From Pseudoblastomonas marina (GTDB taxonomy: Bacteria; Pseudomonadota; Alphaproteobacteria; Sphingomonadales; Sphingomonadaceae): a stretch of DNA of 64,000 bases. This document shows, in pieces, positions 10,034 through 18,054 of the stretch (position 1 is its first letter; each line of letters begins with the position of its first letter). Where the stretch lies: assembly GCF_014641655.1 (NCBI RefSeq), contig NZ_BMID01000001.1, positions 1,540,427 to 1,604,426 on the forward strand. Reading direction: 5' to 3'. A program made the translations under genes and the position numbers. The notes beneath the pieces were generated by a model. It saw nothing but the letters and a program-made list of their open reading frames with translations, had not been told where the DNA came from and did not search any database.

Positions 10034-10950
10034 CACGCCCTCGCAGAAGCTGTTTCGTAAGTGAGACGCTTGCCGACCACACCGCGCAACAGATTGTCGG
10101 CGCGTTCGGTGTCCTCGATACCGAGAGCAGAGCGGTTGCTGTAGCGGAAGTCAAACTCCGCGAGATAGCGGTGCAGATGCTTCTCGGAGCAGAACTGATA
10201 CACGCCCCGCATCCCGCGCTTGAAGATGCTGAAAAAGCCCTCGATGTCGTTGGTGGTGCTACCACGGTTCACATAGTTGCCGATGCCGTGGAACACGGTC
10301 TTGTGGCCCTGATATTCGCGGCCCACGGCGCGGTAAAACACCGCTTCGTCGGTAACGAGGGTGGCTTCGCGCGAGACGTTCTCGCGGACAATATTGGCAA
10401 CCTCGTCCTTCGCCATGCTGTTGGCGTCGATCGAGCGGACCTTGCCGGTGCGCTTGTCGAGCAGCGACACGACGCGCATCTTGTGACCGATACCGCGAGC
10501 GCGTACTTTGCCCTTCTTCTGGCCGATGTAGGTTTCGTCGGCTTGCACATCGCCGCCCTCGTCGCCGAAAATATCCATATCGGCATCGCGCATTGCCTCG
10601 CGGATGCGGTGCGACATGAACCAAGCGGTCTTGAGAGTAACGCCAAGGATGCGGTGAAGCTGGTTGCTGGAAATGCCCTTCTTGCTGCCAGCGACCAGAT
10701 ACATGGCCTGAAGCCACTTGTGCATCGGAACCTTGCTGTCTTCGAAAATGGTGCCGATCTTGACGGTGAACGGCTTACGGCACTGGTAGCACTTCCACAG
10801 ACCGGTGCGGGTGGTCTTGCCTTTCAGCTTGCCGACGCGATCAACGCCGCCACAGTGCGGGCACACCGCGCCGTTCGGCCAAAGCCGTTCCTCGACATAC
10901 TCATATGCCTTTTCCTCGTCATGGAAATGAGGGGCGGAAATGTTCGACAT
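10033..10950 (-). CDS. IS1595-family transposase (ISXO2-like DDE)
   Basis: 305 residues, full length for the family. An N-terminal zinc ribbon is visible (CPHC at about 31-34 and CYQC at about 54-57), followed by a helix-turn-helix-like region (GISSNQLHRILGVTLKTAWFM). The ISXO2-like catalytic core follows with VQADETYIG (first Asp), LVTDEAVFY (second Asp) and a Asn/Glu-containing TTNDIEGFFSIFKRG, matching the DD(N/E) pattern. It appears intact, so the element may still be mobile. It is read inward from the right end, downstream of a promoter-like TTGACA inside the right terminal repeat. Confidence 0.95.
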   Translation of the reverse strand: MSNISAPHFHDEEKAYEYVEERLWPNGAVCPHCGGVDRVGKLKGKTTRTGLWKCYQCRKPFTVKIGTIFEDSKVPMHKWLQAMYLVAGSKKGISSNQLHRILGVTLKTAWFMSHRIREAMRDADMDIFGDEGGDVQADETYIGQKKGKVRARGIGHKMRVVSLLDKRTGKVRSIDANSMAKDEVANIVRENVSREATLVTDEAVFYRAVGREYQGHKTVFHGIGNYVNRGSTTNDIEGFFSIFKRGMRGVYQFCSEKHLHRYLAEFDFRYSNRSALGIEDTERADNLLRGVVGKRLTYETASARA

Positions 10951-10974
10951 TGGTTAGCTCCTTGGTATGAAACT

Positions 10975-11002
10975 AACCTACCAGACATGCTGGGTATGTC
11001 AA
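10975..11002 (-). promoter_or_regulatory. Putative transposase promoter inside the right terminal repeat
   Basis: On the minus strand a perfect -35 hexamer TTGACA (11002-10997) lies within the right inverted repeat, followed after 16 bases by a weak -10 candidate TAGGTT (10980-10975). It would start transcription about 20-25 bases upstream of the transposase ATG. The left repeat has GAGGCA at the same place, so only this end keeps the hexamer. Confidence 0.45.
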
Positions 11003-11015
11003 GTATAATAACGCC
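10991..11015 (-). repeat. Right terminal inverted repeat of IS1595-type element
   Basis: Inverted copy of 9185-9209, 22 of 25 matching. The outer 13 bases are identical, as is the inner CATACCCA. The flanking AAAAAGAA is a near copy of the left flank AAGAAGAA. Confidence 0.85.
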
Positions 11016-11049
11016 AAAAAGAAACCGTATCTGATCGGAAGGCCGCCAT

Positions 11050-11622
11050 ATGATCAACCGCATCCGCGCCATTCGCAAGGACAAGGGCCTGACGCTCGCC
11101 GAAGTCGCGGAAGCCTGCGATCCGCCGACCACGGCACAGACGATCGGCCGGCTCGAAACCGGCATGCGCAACCTCTCGATCAAGTGGATGGACCGGATCG
11201 CTGCCGCGCTGGGAGTCGAGCCCGAAACGCTCGTCCGGTCCGAACAGGCCGCGCATCCGCAGATCGTCGCCCGGCTTACCGACGGCGGGGCCGAAGCAAT
11301 CGCCAGCCAGCGCGACGCGATCCTGCCAACCGACCTCGGAGGAGGCGGCGCGCTGATGGTGCTCGCAATCGAGACCAGCCAGGGTGAATATCGCGCGGGC
11401 GACCAGCTCTGGATGCGGCAGATCGACCCCGACGAGGCGCAGCGCGCGGTCAATCGCGACGTGCTCGTTCCGCGCAAGGGCGGGCGTTACGCTTTCGGCC
11501 GGCTGATCGACCGCCAGGGCAGCCGCATCGGCCTGCTCCCGCCCGGCGCGGGCGAGCGCCAGATCGTGATCGACAGTCCGCCCTGGCTCGCGCTCGCCGA
11601 AATGGTGGTCCGCAAGCTGTGA
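11050..11622 (+). CDS. XRE-type helix-turn-helix regulator with S24-like C-terminus
   Basis: 190 residues. The N-terminal XRE helix-turn-helix at about residues 3-60 reads RIRAIRKDKGLTLAEVAEAC followed by ARL-type recognition (TIGRLETGMRNL). The C-terminal half resembles the LexA/CI S24 fold (GDQLWMRQIDP, VLVPRKGGRYAFGRLIDR), but the Gly-Asp-Ser-Met autocleavage serine is not present, so self-cleavage is unlikely. The stop codon overlaps the GTG start of the downstream glycosyltransferase by 4 bases, implying one transcript. The IS insertion ends only 34 bases upstream, which may have replaced its promoter. Confidence 0.85.
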   Translation: MINRIRAIRKDKGLTLAEVAEACDPPTTAQTIGRLETGMRNLSIKWMDRIAAALGVEPETLVRSEQAAHPQIVARLTDGGAEAIASQRDAILPTDLGGGGALMVLAIETSQGEYRAGDQLWMRQIDPDEAQRAVNRDVLVPRKGGRYAFGRLIDRQGSRIGLLPPGAGERQIVIDSPPWLALAEMVVRKL

Positions 11623-12806
11623 AGCGCGTCCTCACCGTCTCCACCCTCTATCCCAACACCCACCGTCCGCGCTTCGGCGCGTTCGTCGCGCGCTCGATGG
11701 AAGCGCTGGCGAAGTACACCGAATGGGAAGTCACGGTCATCAACCCGATCGGTGTCCCGCCGGTGGCGCTGGGTGAATATGCCGAACTGAAGGAAGCTGC
11801 GGTCGACAGCGTGGACGGCGGTGTGCGGGTGCTGCGCCCGACCTTCCCGCTGATTCCCAAGGTCGGCGCGCGGATCAATCCGTGGGCGATCCGGCGGTCG
11901 GTTCTGCCGATCGCCGAGCGGCTCCATGCCGAACGCCCGTTCGACCTGCTCGACGCGCAATTCCTGTTTCCCGACGGACCGGCAGTGGCCGGCCTCGCCG
12001 AGCGGCTCGGCCTGCCCTTCTCGGTCAAGGCGCGCGGCACGGACGTGCATTACTGGGGGCTCGGCGGGCACAGCAAGAAGGCGATCCGCACCACGCTCGA
12101 TCGCGCCGCAGGGGTGCTCGCGGTGAGCCTGGCGCTGGCGCGCGACATGCAGGGCCTCGCTCTAACAAGGCGTGAGATCGGGGTGCATTATACCGGTCTC
12201 GATCGCGACCTGTTCCGCCCGCTCGACCACGATTCGATGCGGCGGATGATCGCCGAGGAGTTCGGCTTGGCTATGCCCGACGACGAGCCGCTATTGCTCG
12301 GGGTGGGCGCGCTGCTGCCGGTCAAGGGTCACGATCTATCGATCCGCGCGCTCGGGCTGCTCGAACGGGGCCATCTCGCCCTGCTCGGCACCGGCGATCG
12401 GCGCGACGCGCTGGCAAGGCTCGCGCAGGATGAGGGGGTAGCCGATCGGGTCCATTTCCTCGGAGGGGTATCGCACGACCAGCTACCGGTGCTGCTGTCG
12501 GCCGCCGAAGTCTTGGTGCTGCCCTCGCAGCGCGAAGGGCTCGCCAATGCCTGGATCGAGGCGCTCGCCTGCGGCACGCCGATCGTCATCCCCAATGTCG
12601 GCGGCGCGCGCGAGGTCGTGCGCAGCAGATCTGCCGGACGCATCGTCGAGCGCACGCCCGAGGCGATCGCACAGGGTATCCGCGCGGTGCTGCTGGACCG
12701 GTACACGCGCCGCGAGGTAGCGGAAACCGTCGAGCAATTCGACTGGCGGGCCCATGCCGAAGCACTGGCCCGCCATTACGATGAGCTGATCGCGCGACGC
12801 GCCTAG
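11619..12806 (+). CDS. GT4-family glycosyltransferase
   Basis: 395 residues from a GTG that overlaps the upstream stop (GTGA). It has the GT-B fold. The N-terminal domain opens MKRVLTVSTLYPNTHRPRFG and includes the KARGTDVHYW nucleotide-loop region. The C-terminal domain has LLGVGALLPVKGHD, VLVLPSQREGLANAWIEALACGTPIV and NVGGAREV, the E-x7-E signature of retaining GT4 enzymes. It has no membrane segment and so works at the cytoplasmic face, likely on an exported glycan or exopolysaccharide. There is no polysaccharide cluster around it, so the acceptor is unknown. It ends in a 4-base convergent overlap with secF. Confidence 0.9.
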   Translation: MKRVLTVSTLYPNTHRPRFGAFVARSMEALAKYTEWEVTVINPIGVPPVALGEYAELKEAAVDSVDGGVRVLRPTFPLIPKVGARINPWAIRRSVLPIAERLHAERPFDLLDAQFLFPDGPAVAGLAERLGLPFSVKARGTDVHYWGLGGHSKKAIRTTLDRAAGVLAVSLALARDMQGLALTRREIGVHYTGLDRDLFRPLDHDSMRRMIAEEFGLAMPDDEPLLLGVGALLPVKGHDLSIRALGLLERGHLALLGTGDRRDALARLAQDEGVADRVHFLGGVSHDQLPVLLSAAEVLVLPSQREGLANAWIEALACGTPIVIPNVGGAREVVRSRSAGRIVERTPEAIAQGIRAVLLDRYTRREVAETVEQFDWRAHAEALARHYDELIARRA

Positions 12807-13780
12807 CCGAGGTGGCGCGCAGCCTTTTCCTGCCGGTCGAGCTCGGTTTCCTCCGGCACGAAGCTGTGCGAATCGACCCCCAGCCAGATCAGGATCGGCG
12901 CGGCCATGTAGACCGAGCTGTAGGTACCCACGAAGATGCCGAGGAAGATCGCGGCGGTGAGGCCGAACAACGCCTCGGGTCCGAACAGCAGGAGCGGCAG
13001 CAGCGCAACCAGCAGCGTCAGCGAGGTCATCACCGTCCGCGCCAGCGTCTCGTTGACCGAGAGGTCGAGCAGTTCGGGGATCGGCATCTTGCGATACTTC
13101 TTCAGGTTTTCGCGAATGCGGTCGTAGACGACGATCGTGTCGTTGAGCGAATAGCCGATGATCGCGAGGATCGCGGCGATGGTCGTCAGATTGAACTCCA
13201 TCTGGAAGATCGCGAACATCCCCAGCGTCAGCGAGACGTCGTGGAACAGTGCGAACAACGCGCCCACGCCGAACTGCCATTCGAAACGGATCCAGATGTA
13301 GAGCGCGATCGCCAGCATCGCGACCAGCAACGCGAGCTGCGCCTGGGTGAAGAACTCGCCCGAGACTTTGCCCGAAACGTTGTCGTTGCCGTCGAGCCTG
13401 AAATCGGAGAACTCGCTCTCGAGCGAGCCGACCACTTCGTTGGCGATGCGCTGCGCCGCCTCCTTGTCCTCCGCGACTTCGTCGGGCAGCCGGACGCGGA
13501 TCGAGACCTGGTTGGGCTCGCCGAAGCGCTGGACGACGGGCGAGCCGTAGCCGAGCGATCCCACCGTTTCGCGCACCTCGGCCACCGGGGCCTCGGCGCT
13601 TTCGGTGAAGGTCGCGCGCACTTCCTGGCCGCCGGCGAAATCGACCCCGTAATTGAGGCCATTCGTAGCGACCAGCGCCCAGCTCGCGACGATCAGCAGC
13701 ACGCTGACCACGTAGAACGGGATGCGGTATTTCAGGAATTTGATGTTCGTGTCGTCGGGGACGAGCTTGAGCAGTTTCAT
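12803..13780 (-). CDS. secF: Protein translocase subunit SecF
   Basis: 325 residues. SecF features: first membrane helix (about 18-38), a periplasmic P1-like domain with GLNYGVDFAGGQEV, and then five membrane helices with conserved IIGYSLNDTIVVYDRIRENL and RTVMTSLTLLVALLPLLLFG. It uses the proton gradient with SecD to help exported proteins leave the SecYEG channel on the periplasmic side. It is the last gene of yajC-secD-secF, 13 bases after secD. Confidence 0.97.
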   Translation of the reverse strand: MKLLKLVPDDTNIKFLKYRIPFYVVSVLLIVASWALVATNGLNYGVDFAGGQEVRATFTESAEAPVAEVRETVGSLGYGSPVVQRFGEPNQVSIRVRLPDEVAEDKEAAQRIANEVVGSLESEFSDFRLDGNDNVSGKVSGEFFTQAQLALLVAMLAIALYIWIRFEWQFGVGALFALFHDVSLTLGMFAIFQMEFNLTTIAAILAIIGYSLNDTIVVYDRIRENLKKYRKMPIPELLDLSVNETLARTVMTSLTLLVALLPLLLFGPEALFGLTAAIFLGIFVGTYSSVYMAAPILIWLGVDSHSFVPEETELDRQEKAARHLG

Positions 13781-13793
13781 GGGGCCGTCCTCC

Positions 13794-15407
13794 TTAAATA
13801 TGCAGGTCGCTGGGGCGCTTCTTGCGCAGCCACATCGCCACCCACATGCGGGTGAGGACGACGGCCGTGAAGACGCTGGTGAAGAGGCCGATCACGAGCA
13901 CGACGGCGAAGCCGCGCACCGGGCCAGAGCCGAACAGGAACAACAGCACGCCGGCGATGAAGTTCGTGACGTTGGCATCGTAGATCGCACGGCTCGCTTC
14001 CTTGTAGCCGTTCTCGACCGCAGCGACGACGCGCCTCCCTCGCTTGCGCTCCTCCCGGATACGCTCGTTGATAAGCACGTTGGCGTCCACCGCGGCACCG
14101 ATTGTCAGGACGAAGCCGGCGATGCCGGGCAGCGTGAGCGTGGTGTTGAGGATCGCCATGATGCCGAGGATCATCACCACGTTGATCGCGAGAGCGACAG
14201 TCGAATACATCCCGAAGCGGCCATAGGTGACGACCATCAGCAAGATCACGAGCAGCGACCCGATTCCCATCGCGAGGATACCCGATTCGATCGAATCCTG
14301 GCCGAGGTCGGGACCAACGGTGCGTTCCTCGACGATCGCGAGATCGACCGGCAGCGCGCCGGAGCGGAGCGAGATCGCGAGGTTGTTGGCGCTTTCGACG
14401 GTAAACCCGCCCGAGATCTGCGCCGTCCCGCCGAGGATCGGTTCGTTGATGTTCGGAGCCGACAGCACCTGGTCGTCGAGGATGATCGCGAATGGCCGGT
14501 TGACGTTTTCGCGCGTCAGCTTGGCGAAGCGCTGGCCGCCCGAGCTGTCGAAGGTGATGTTGACCACCGGTTCGTTGGTCTGCGGATCGAAGCTCTGGCG
14601 CGCATCGGTGAGCGTGTCGCCCTTGATCCCGCCGAGACGGCGCACGGCGAGCGTCGCGCCTTCGTAATCGCTGCCCGGTGCGCCGGGGAGGATCTGGCTG
14701 CCCGGACGGGCGATGCCGGCCTGCGTGTCTGCGGCCGAGGCCTCGACGTCGACGAGCTTGAATTCGAGGCTCGCGGTCTGCCCGAGCAGTGCCTTCAATT
14801 CGCCCGGGTCCTGCAGGCCGGGGACCTGCACGACGATGCGGTTGTCGCCCTGGCGGATGATCGTCGGCTCGCGCGTGCCGAGCGCGTCGATACGCTTGCG
14901 CACGACCTCCACCGCGGTTTCCATCGCGTTATTGACCGCCATGTCCATCCCCGCCTCGGTCGGCGTCAGGATCATGCGCTGGCCGTCGACCACGCGGATC
15001 GTCCAGTCGCGCTGGCCGGTGAGGCCCGCGCCGGTAGTGAGTGGCTCGATCAGGTCTCGCGCCCGGTCGACGTCGACCGGGTTTTCGATCATGAAGCTGA
15101 GCCGCCCGTCACGACGCGAGACGTCGCCGATGCGGATGCGCGGATCGGCGCGCCGCATCTCGGCGGTCACGCTTTCCTCCATTGTCTCGAGACGCTGCGC
15201 GGCGACCTGGCTGCGCTCCGCCTCGAGCAGGATGTGGCTACCGCCGGCAAGGTCGAGGCCGAGATTGACCGACTGGTCGTAGGTGGCCTTGAGCGGATCG
15301 GGATAATCCTGCCCGGTAAGCGCGAAGAAACTGGGCACCGCGGCGAGGCATGCGACGAGCGTCAGCCCCCATAGCCAGATGCGCCTCCACTGGGGAAAAT
15401 CGAGCAT
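13794..15407 (-). CDS. secD: Protein translocase subunit SecD
   Basis: 537 residues, with six membrane helices and a large periplasmic loop. Visible hallmarks are SVNLGLDLAGGSHIL near the N-terminus, RIVVQVPGLQDPGELKALLGQTASLEFKLV in the periplasmic P1 domain, and VDANVLINERIREERKRGRR in the fourth helix region. SecD and SecF form the RND-like motor that finishes translocation through SecYEG. It is preceded by yajC at 15 bases and followed by secF, the universal order of this operon. Confidence 0.97.
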   Translation of the reverse strand: MLDFPQWRRIWLWGLTLVACLAAVPSFFALTGQDYPDPLKATYDQSVNLGLDLAGGSHILLEAERSQVAAQRLETMEESVTAEMRRADPRIRIGDVSRRDGRLSFMIENPVDVDRARDLIEPLTTGAGLTGQRDWTIRVVDGQRMILTPTEAGMDMAVNNAMETAVEVVRKRIDALGTREPTIIRQGDNRIVVQVPGLQDPGELKALLGQTASLEFKLVDVEASAADTQAGIARPGSQILPGAPGSDYEGATLAVRRLGGIKGDTLTDARQSFDPQTNEPVVNITFDSSGGQRFAKLTRENVNRPFAIILDDQVLSAPNINEPILGGTAQISGGFTVESANNLAISLRSGALPVDLAIVEERTVGPDLGQDSIESGILAMGIGSLLVILLMVVTYGRFGMYSTVALAINVVMILGIMAILNTTLTLPGIAGFVLTIGAAVDANVLINERIREERKRGRRVVAAVENGYKEASRAIYDANVTNFIAGVLLFLFGSGPVRGFAVVLVIGLFTSVFTAVVLTRMWVAMWLRKKRPSDLHI

Positions 15408-15422
15408 TCTTCGGTCCGTCCC

Positions 15423-15761
15423 TTAGTCGTTCGCAGCTTTGGCGCCGCCCGGGGGCACGATGTCGGCGATGGTGTTGCGCACCGCCTTCACCTTCGTGCC
15501 GCCGCCGAGATCGATATCGACGTAGTCGTCGTCGACCTTGATAACCTTGCCGACGAGCCCGCCGGCGGTGACGACCTTGTCGCCCTTCTTGATCGAGCTG
15601 ACCTTGTCGTAATGCGCCTTCTGCTTCTTCATCTGCGGGCGCAGGATGAAGAACCACAGGATGCCGAACATCAGGATCCACGGCACCGCCGCGACGTACC
15701 AGGGCGGATCGCCCGCAGCACCGGCGGTGGCCACGAGCAGCGACAATTGATCGGAAAGCAT
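15423..15761 (-). CDS. yajC: Preprotein translocase subunit YajC
   Basis: 112 residues from ATG at 15761. One membrane helix (about 20-40; ILMFGILWFFILRPQMKKQK) is followed by the cytoplasmic YajC beta domain (GDKVVTAGGLVGKVIKVDDDYVDIDL). YajC binds SecDF and is the first gene of this secretion operon. The longer frame to 15839 adds sequence with no YajC similarity, so the internal start is used. Confidence 0.93.
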   Translation of the reverse strand: MLSDQLSLLVATAGAAGDPPWYVAAVPWILMFGILWFFILRPQMKKQKAHYDKVSSIKKGDKVVTAGGLVGKVIKVDDDYVDIDLGGGTKVKAVRNTIADIVPPGGAKAAND

Positions 15762-15982
15762 GAAGGCTGGGCTCCCTGGCTCAGTTCTAGTCGGGTTGGA
15801 CGCCGAAGCGGTCGAGCAGGGATGTGGGTGGCACGCCATCCCCTGCCAAGCCCCGTCCCGGCGAAATTTCGTGGGCCGCGACTAGCAGCATTGCCAATCG
15901 CCTGCAACGCGCTGACACACGCGTCGAGAAGCGGCGCTTGAAAAGGCGAACGACCCGGTCTAGAGGCGCGCTCGTTCCAGGT

Positions 15983-16059
15983 CGGGACGTAGCGCAGTCT
16001 GGTAGCGCACCACACTGGGGGTGTGGGGGTCGCTGGTTCGAATCCAGTCGTCCCGACCA
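15983..16059 (+). tRNA. tRNA-Pro (anticodon GGG)
   Basis: 77-nt cloverleaf with CGGGACG/CGTCCCG acceptor stem, D loop AGTCTGGTAG, anticodon stem CCACA/TGTGG around loop CTGGGGG (GGG at 34-36), GGTTCGAATC T arm and an encoded ACCA end. It decodes CCC/CCU proline codons and lies between the divergent yajC and gdhA genes. Confidence 0.97.
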
Positions 16060-16196
16060 TCGGAACCCTCCCCCTCCCTTATTCCTGTCTCGTCATTATC
16101 CCAGCCGAAGGCGCGTGCGCGCGACCTTGCACGCTTTCCGGACCCGCCATCCACCTGACGCGTTGTGTGGGCAAAAAAGCGAACGAGGAACCGGGA

Positions 16197-17549
16197 ATGA
16201 GCAAGACCGCGCCGAAGCTGGAAACCTTCATGGAGGGGCTGCGCGAGCGTAATCCGGGACAGGACGAATTCGTCCAGGCGGTGCACGAAGTCGCGCACGA
16301 CATCTGGGGCTGGATCGCGGACAAGCCCGAATATCACGAGGCCGAGATCCTGCGCCGGATCGCCGAGCCCGACCGGATCGTATCGTTCCGCGTGTGCTGG
16401 GAGGACGACGAGCACAATATCCGGGTCGAGCGCGGGTGGCGGGTGCAGAACAACAACGCGATCGGCCCCTACAAGGGCGGCTTGCGGTTCGACGAATCGG
16501 TCAACGAAAGCGTGCTGAAGTTCCTCGCCTTCGAGCAGACCTTCAAGAACTCGCTCACCGGGCTGCCGCTGGGCGGCGGCAAGGGCGGCGCGAACTTCAA
16601 CCCCAAGGGCAAGTCCGACGCCGAGGTGATGCGGTTCTGCCAGAGCTACATGACCGAGCTGTTCCGCCATATCGGGCCGCATACCGACGTGCCGGCGGGC
16701 GATATCGGCGTCGGCTCGCGCGAGATCGGCTACCTGTTCGGTCAGTACAAGCGGCTCACCAATCGCTGGGAAGGCGCGCTCACCGGCAAGGCGCTCGACT
16801 ATGGCGGCTCCGAATTGCGGCCCGAGGCGACCGGCTACGGCGCGATCTATTTCCTGCGCGCCGCGCTCGAACAGGCGAAGGACGGGCTCGACGGCAAGAC
16901 CGCGGTGATCTCCGGCTCGGGCAACGTCGCGCTCCACGCCGCGCGCAAGCTGGTGAGCGAGGGTGCGAAGGTGGTCACGCTGTCCGATTCGGACGGCTAC
17001 ATCCACGATCCCGACGGGTTCGACGACGCCAAGCTCGACTTCGTGTTCGACCTCAAGCTCGAACGGCGCGGGCGGATGTCCGAATATGTCGACCAATTCA
17101 AGGGCGCGAGCTTCCACGAGGGGGAGAACCCGTGGAACGTAGCATGCGACCTGGCGCTACCCTGCGCGACGCAGAACGAGCTCGACGAAAACGACGCCAA
17201 GACGCTGATCGAGAACGGCGCGGTCGCGATCTGCGAGGGCGCCAACATGCCGAGCACCACAGCGGCCACCGACCGCTTTCGCGATGCCGGGCTGATTTTC
17301 GCACCGGCCAAGGCCGCCAATGCCGGCGGGGTCGCGGTGTCGGGCCTCGAGATGAGCCAGAACGCCGAGCGCGTCAGCTGGGAGAGCGAGAAGCTCGACC
17401 GGATGCTCACCTCGCTCATGTGCGACATCCACGACAAATGCGCCGCCTACGGCGAACGGGACGACGGCAGCGTGGATTACGCCAGGGGCGCGAACATCGC
17501 CGGGTTCAAGAAGGTCGCCGACGCGATGCTCGCCTATGGCGTGGTCTGA
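16197..17549 (+). CDS. gdhA: NADP-type glutamate dehydrogenase
   Basis: 450 residues from ATG 16197, the usual length of the hexameric class. The glutamate-site lysine motif is PLGGGKGGANFNPKGKSDAE, with the catalytic TDVPAGDIGVG downstream. The Rossmann domain starts near AVISGSGNVALHAA. The enzyme interconverts 2-oxoglutarate plus ammonium with glutamate in the cytoplasm. Coenzyme preference is inferred from the subfamily length and pattern. It follows the tRNA-Pro gene and is monocistronic. Confidence 0.95.
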   Translation: MSKTAPKLETFMEGLRERNPGQDEFVQAVHEVAHDIWGWIADKPEYHEAEILRRIAEPDRIVSFRVCWEDDEHNIRVERGWRVQNNNAIGPYKGGLRFDESVNESVLKFLAFEQTFKNSLTGLPLGGGKGGANFNPKGKSDAEVMRFCQSYMTELFRHIGPHTDVPAGDIGVGSREIGYLFGQYKRLTNRWEGALTGKALDYGGSELRPEATGYGAIYFLRAALEQAKDGLDGKTAVISGSGNVALHAARKLVSEGAKVVTLSDSDGYIHDPDGFDDAKLDFVFDLKLERRGRMSEYVDQFKGASFHEGENPWNVACDLALPCATQNELDENDAKTLIENGAVAICEGANMPSTTAATDRFRDAGLIFAPAKAANAGGVAVSGLEMSQNAERVSWESEKLDRMLTSLMCDIHDKCAAYGERDDGSVDYARGANIAGFKKVADAMLAYGVV

Positions 17550-17619
17550 CGGTTAAATAGTTTTCCTACATGAACCGTTTTGGTTATCTGGTGCGCTTTT
17601 GCATTTCAGGAGCAGCACC

Positions 17620-18033
17620 ATGGGTATCATCGAATCGCTGATCGGTCCGATCGCCGCCATCATCGACAAGGTCATCCCCGACAAGGAAGCGCGCGAACGC
17701 GCCAAGCTCGAACTTATCAAGCTCGAGGGGACGCAGGAGATGGACCTAGTGCGCGCGCGGCTGGAGGCGATCGTCGCCGAGGCCAGTTCGCGCGATCCCT
17801 GGACCAGCCGCGCGCGCCCGTCCTTCCTCTACGTGATGTACACGCTGATCCTGTTCGCGCTGCCGATGGGGATCCTCAGCGCCTTCGATGCGCGCATCGC
17901 GCTCGATATCGGCAACGGCATCGCCGCCTACCTGCGCGGCCTTCCCGACGAGCTCTACGCGCTCTTCGGCACCGGCTATCTCGGTTACACGGCCGCCCGC
18001 CAGTGGGGGAAGGTCAAGGGCGTCGAGCGCTAG
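17620..18033 (+). CDS. 3-TM holin of gene-transfer-agent type, isolated
   Basis: 137 residues from the ATG at 17620 (MGIIESLIGP), preferred over 17599 because of the AGGAGCAGCACC site before it. A short helical N-terminus (about 1-55) with Lys/Glu/Arg is followed by the conserved DPWTSRARPSFLYVMYTLIL, a second hydrophobic stretch and GTGYLGYTAARQWGKVKG. This is the pattern of the PF11351-type holin used to release gene-transfer agents (three membrane passes). No GTA structural genes or lysin occur in the window. Related GTA systems do keep their lysis genes away from the main cluster, so this may be such an outlying gene. Confidence 0.75.
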   Translation: MGIIESLIGPIAAIIDKVIPDKEARERAKLELIKLEGTQEMDLVRARLEAIVAEASSRDPWTSRARPSFLYVMYTLILFALPMGILSAFDARIALDIGNGIAAYLRGLPDELYALFGTGYLGYTAARQWGKVKGVER

Positions 18034-18054
18034 CGCCCCCGCCTCGGTCCGCGC

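Larger units (their letters stand above)
9185..11015. mobile_element. IS1595-family insertion element with two extra genes
   Basis: Bounded by 25-bp imperfect terminal inverted repeats that both begin GGCGTTATTATAC at the outer ends (22 of 25 positions match). The immediate flanks are AAGAAGAA on the left and AAAAAGAA on the right, 7 of 8 identical, which fits the 8-bp target duplication of this family with one mutation. At 1831 bp it is longer than a bare IS1595-type element (about 1 kb). It carries a transposase on the minus strand, a 48-codon gene overlapping the transposase stop, and a convergent RusA-like gene on the plus strand. Its base composition is visibly less GC-rich than the surroundings, supporting recent transfer. 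Confidence 0.85.

Noticed and set aside
13722-15374. Plus-strand frame of 550 codons across secD
   Set aside because: Shadow of the SecD gene in another frame; secD has all conserved motifs.
17620-18033. Prophage around the holin
   Set aside because: No structural, replication or integrase genes are present within the surrounding 20 kb, so only the lone holin is reported.
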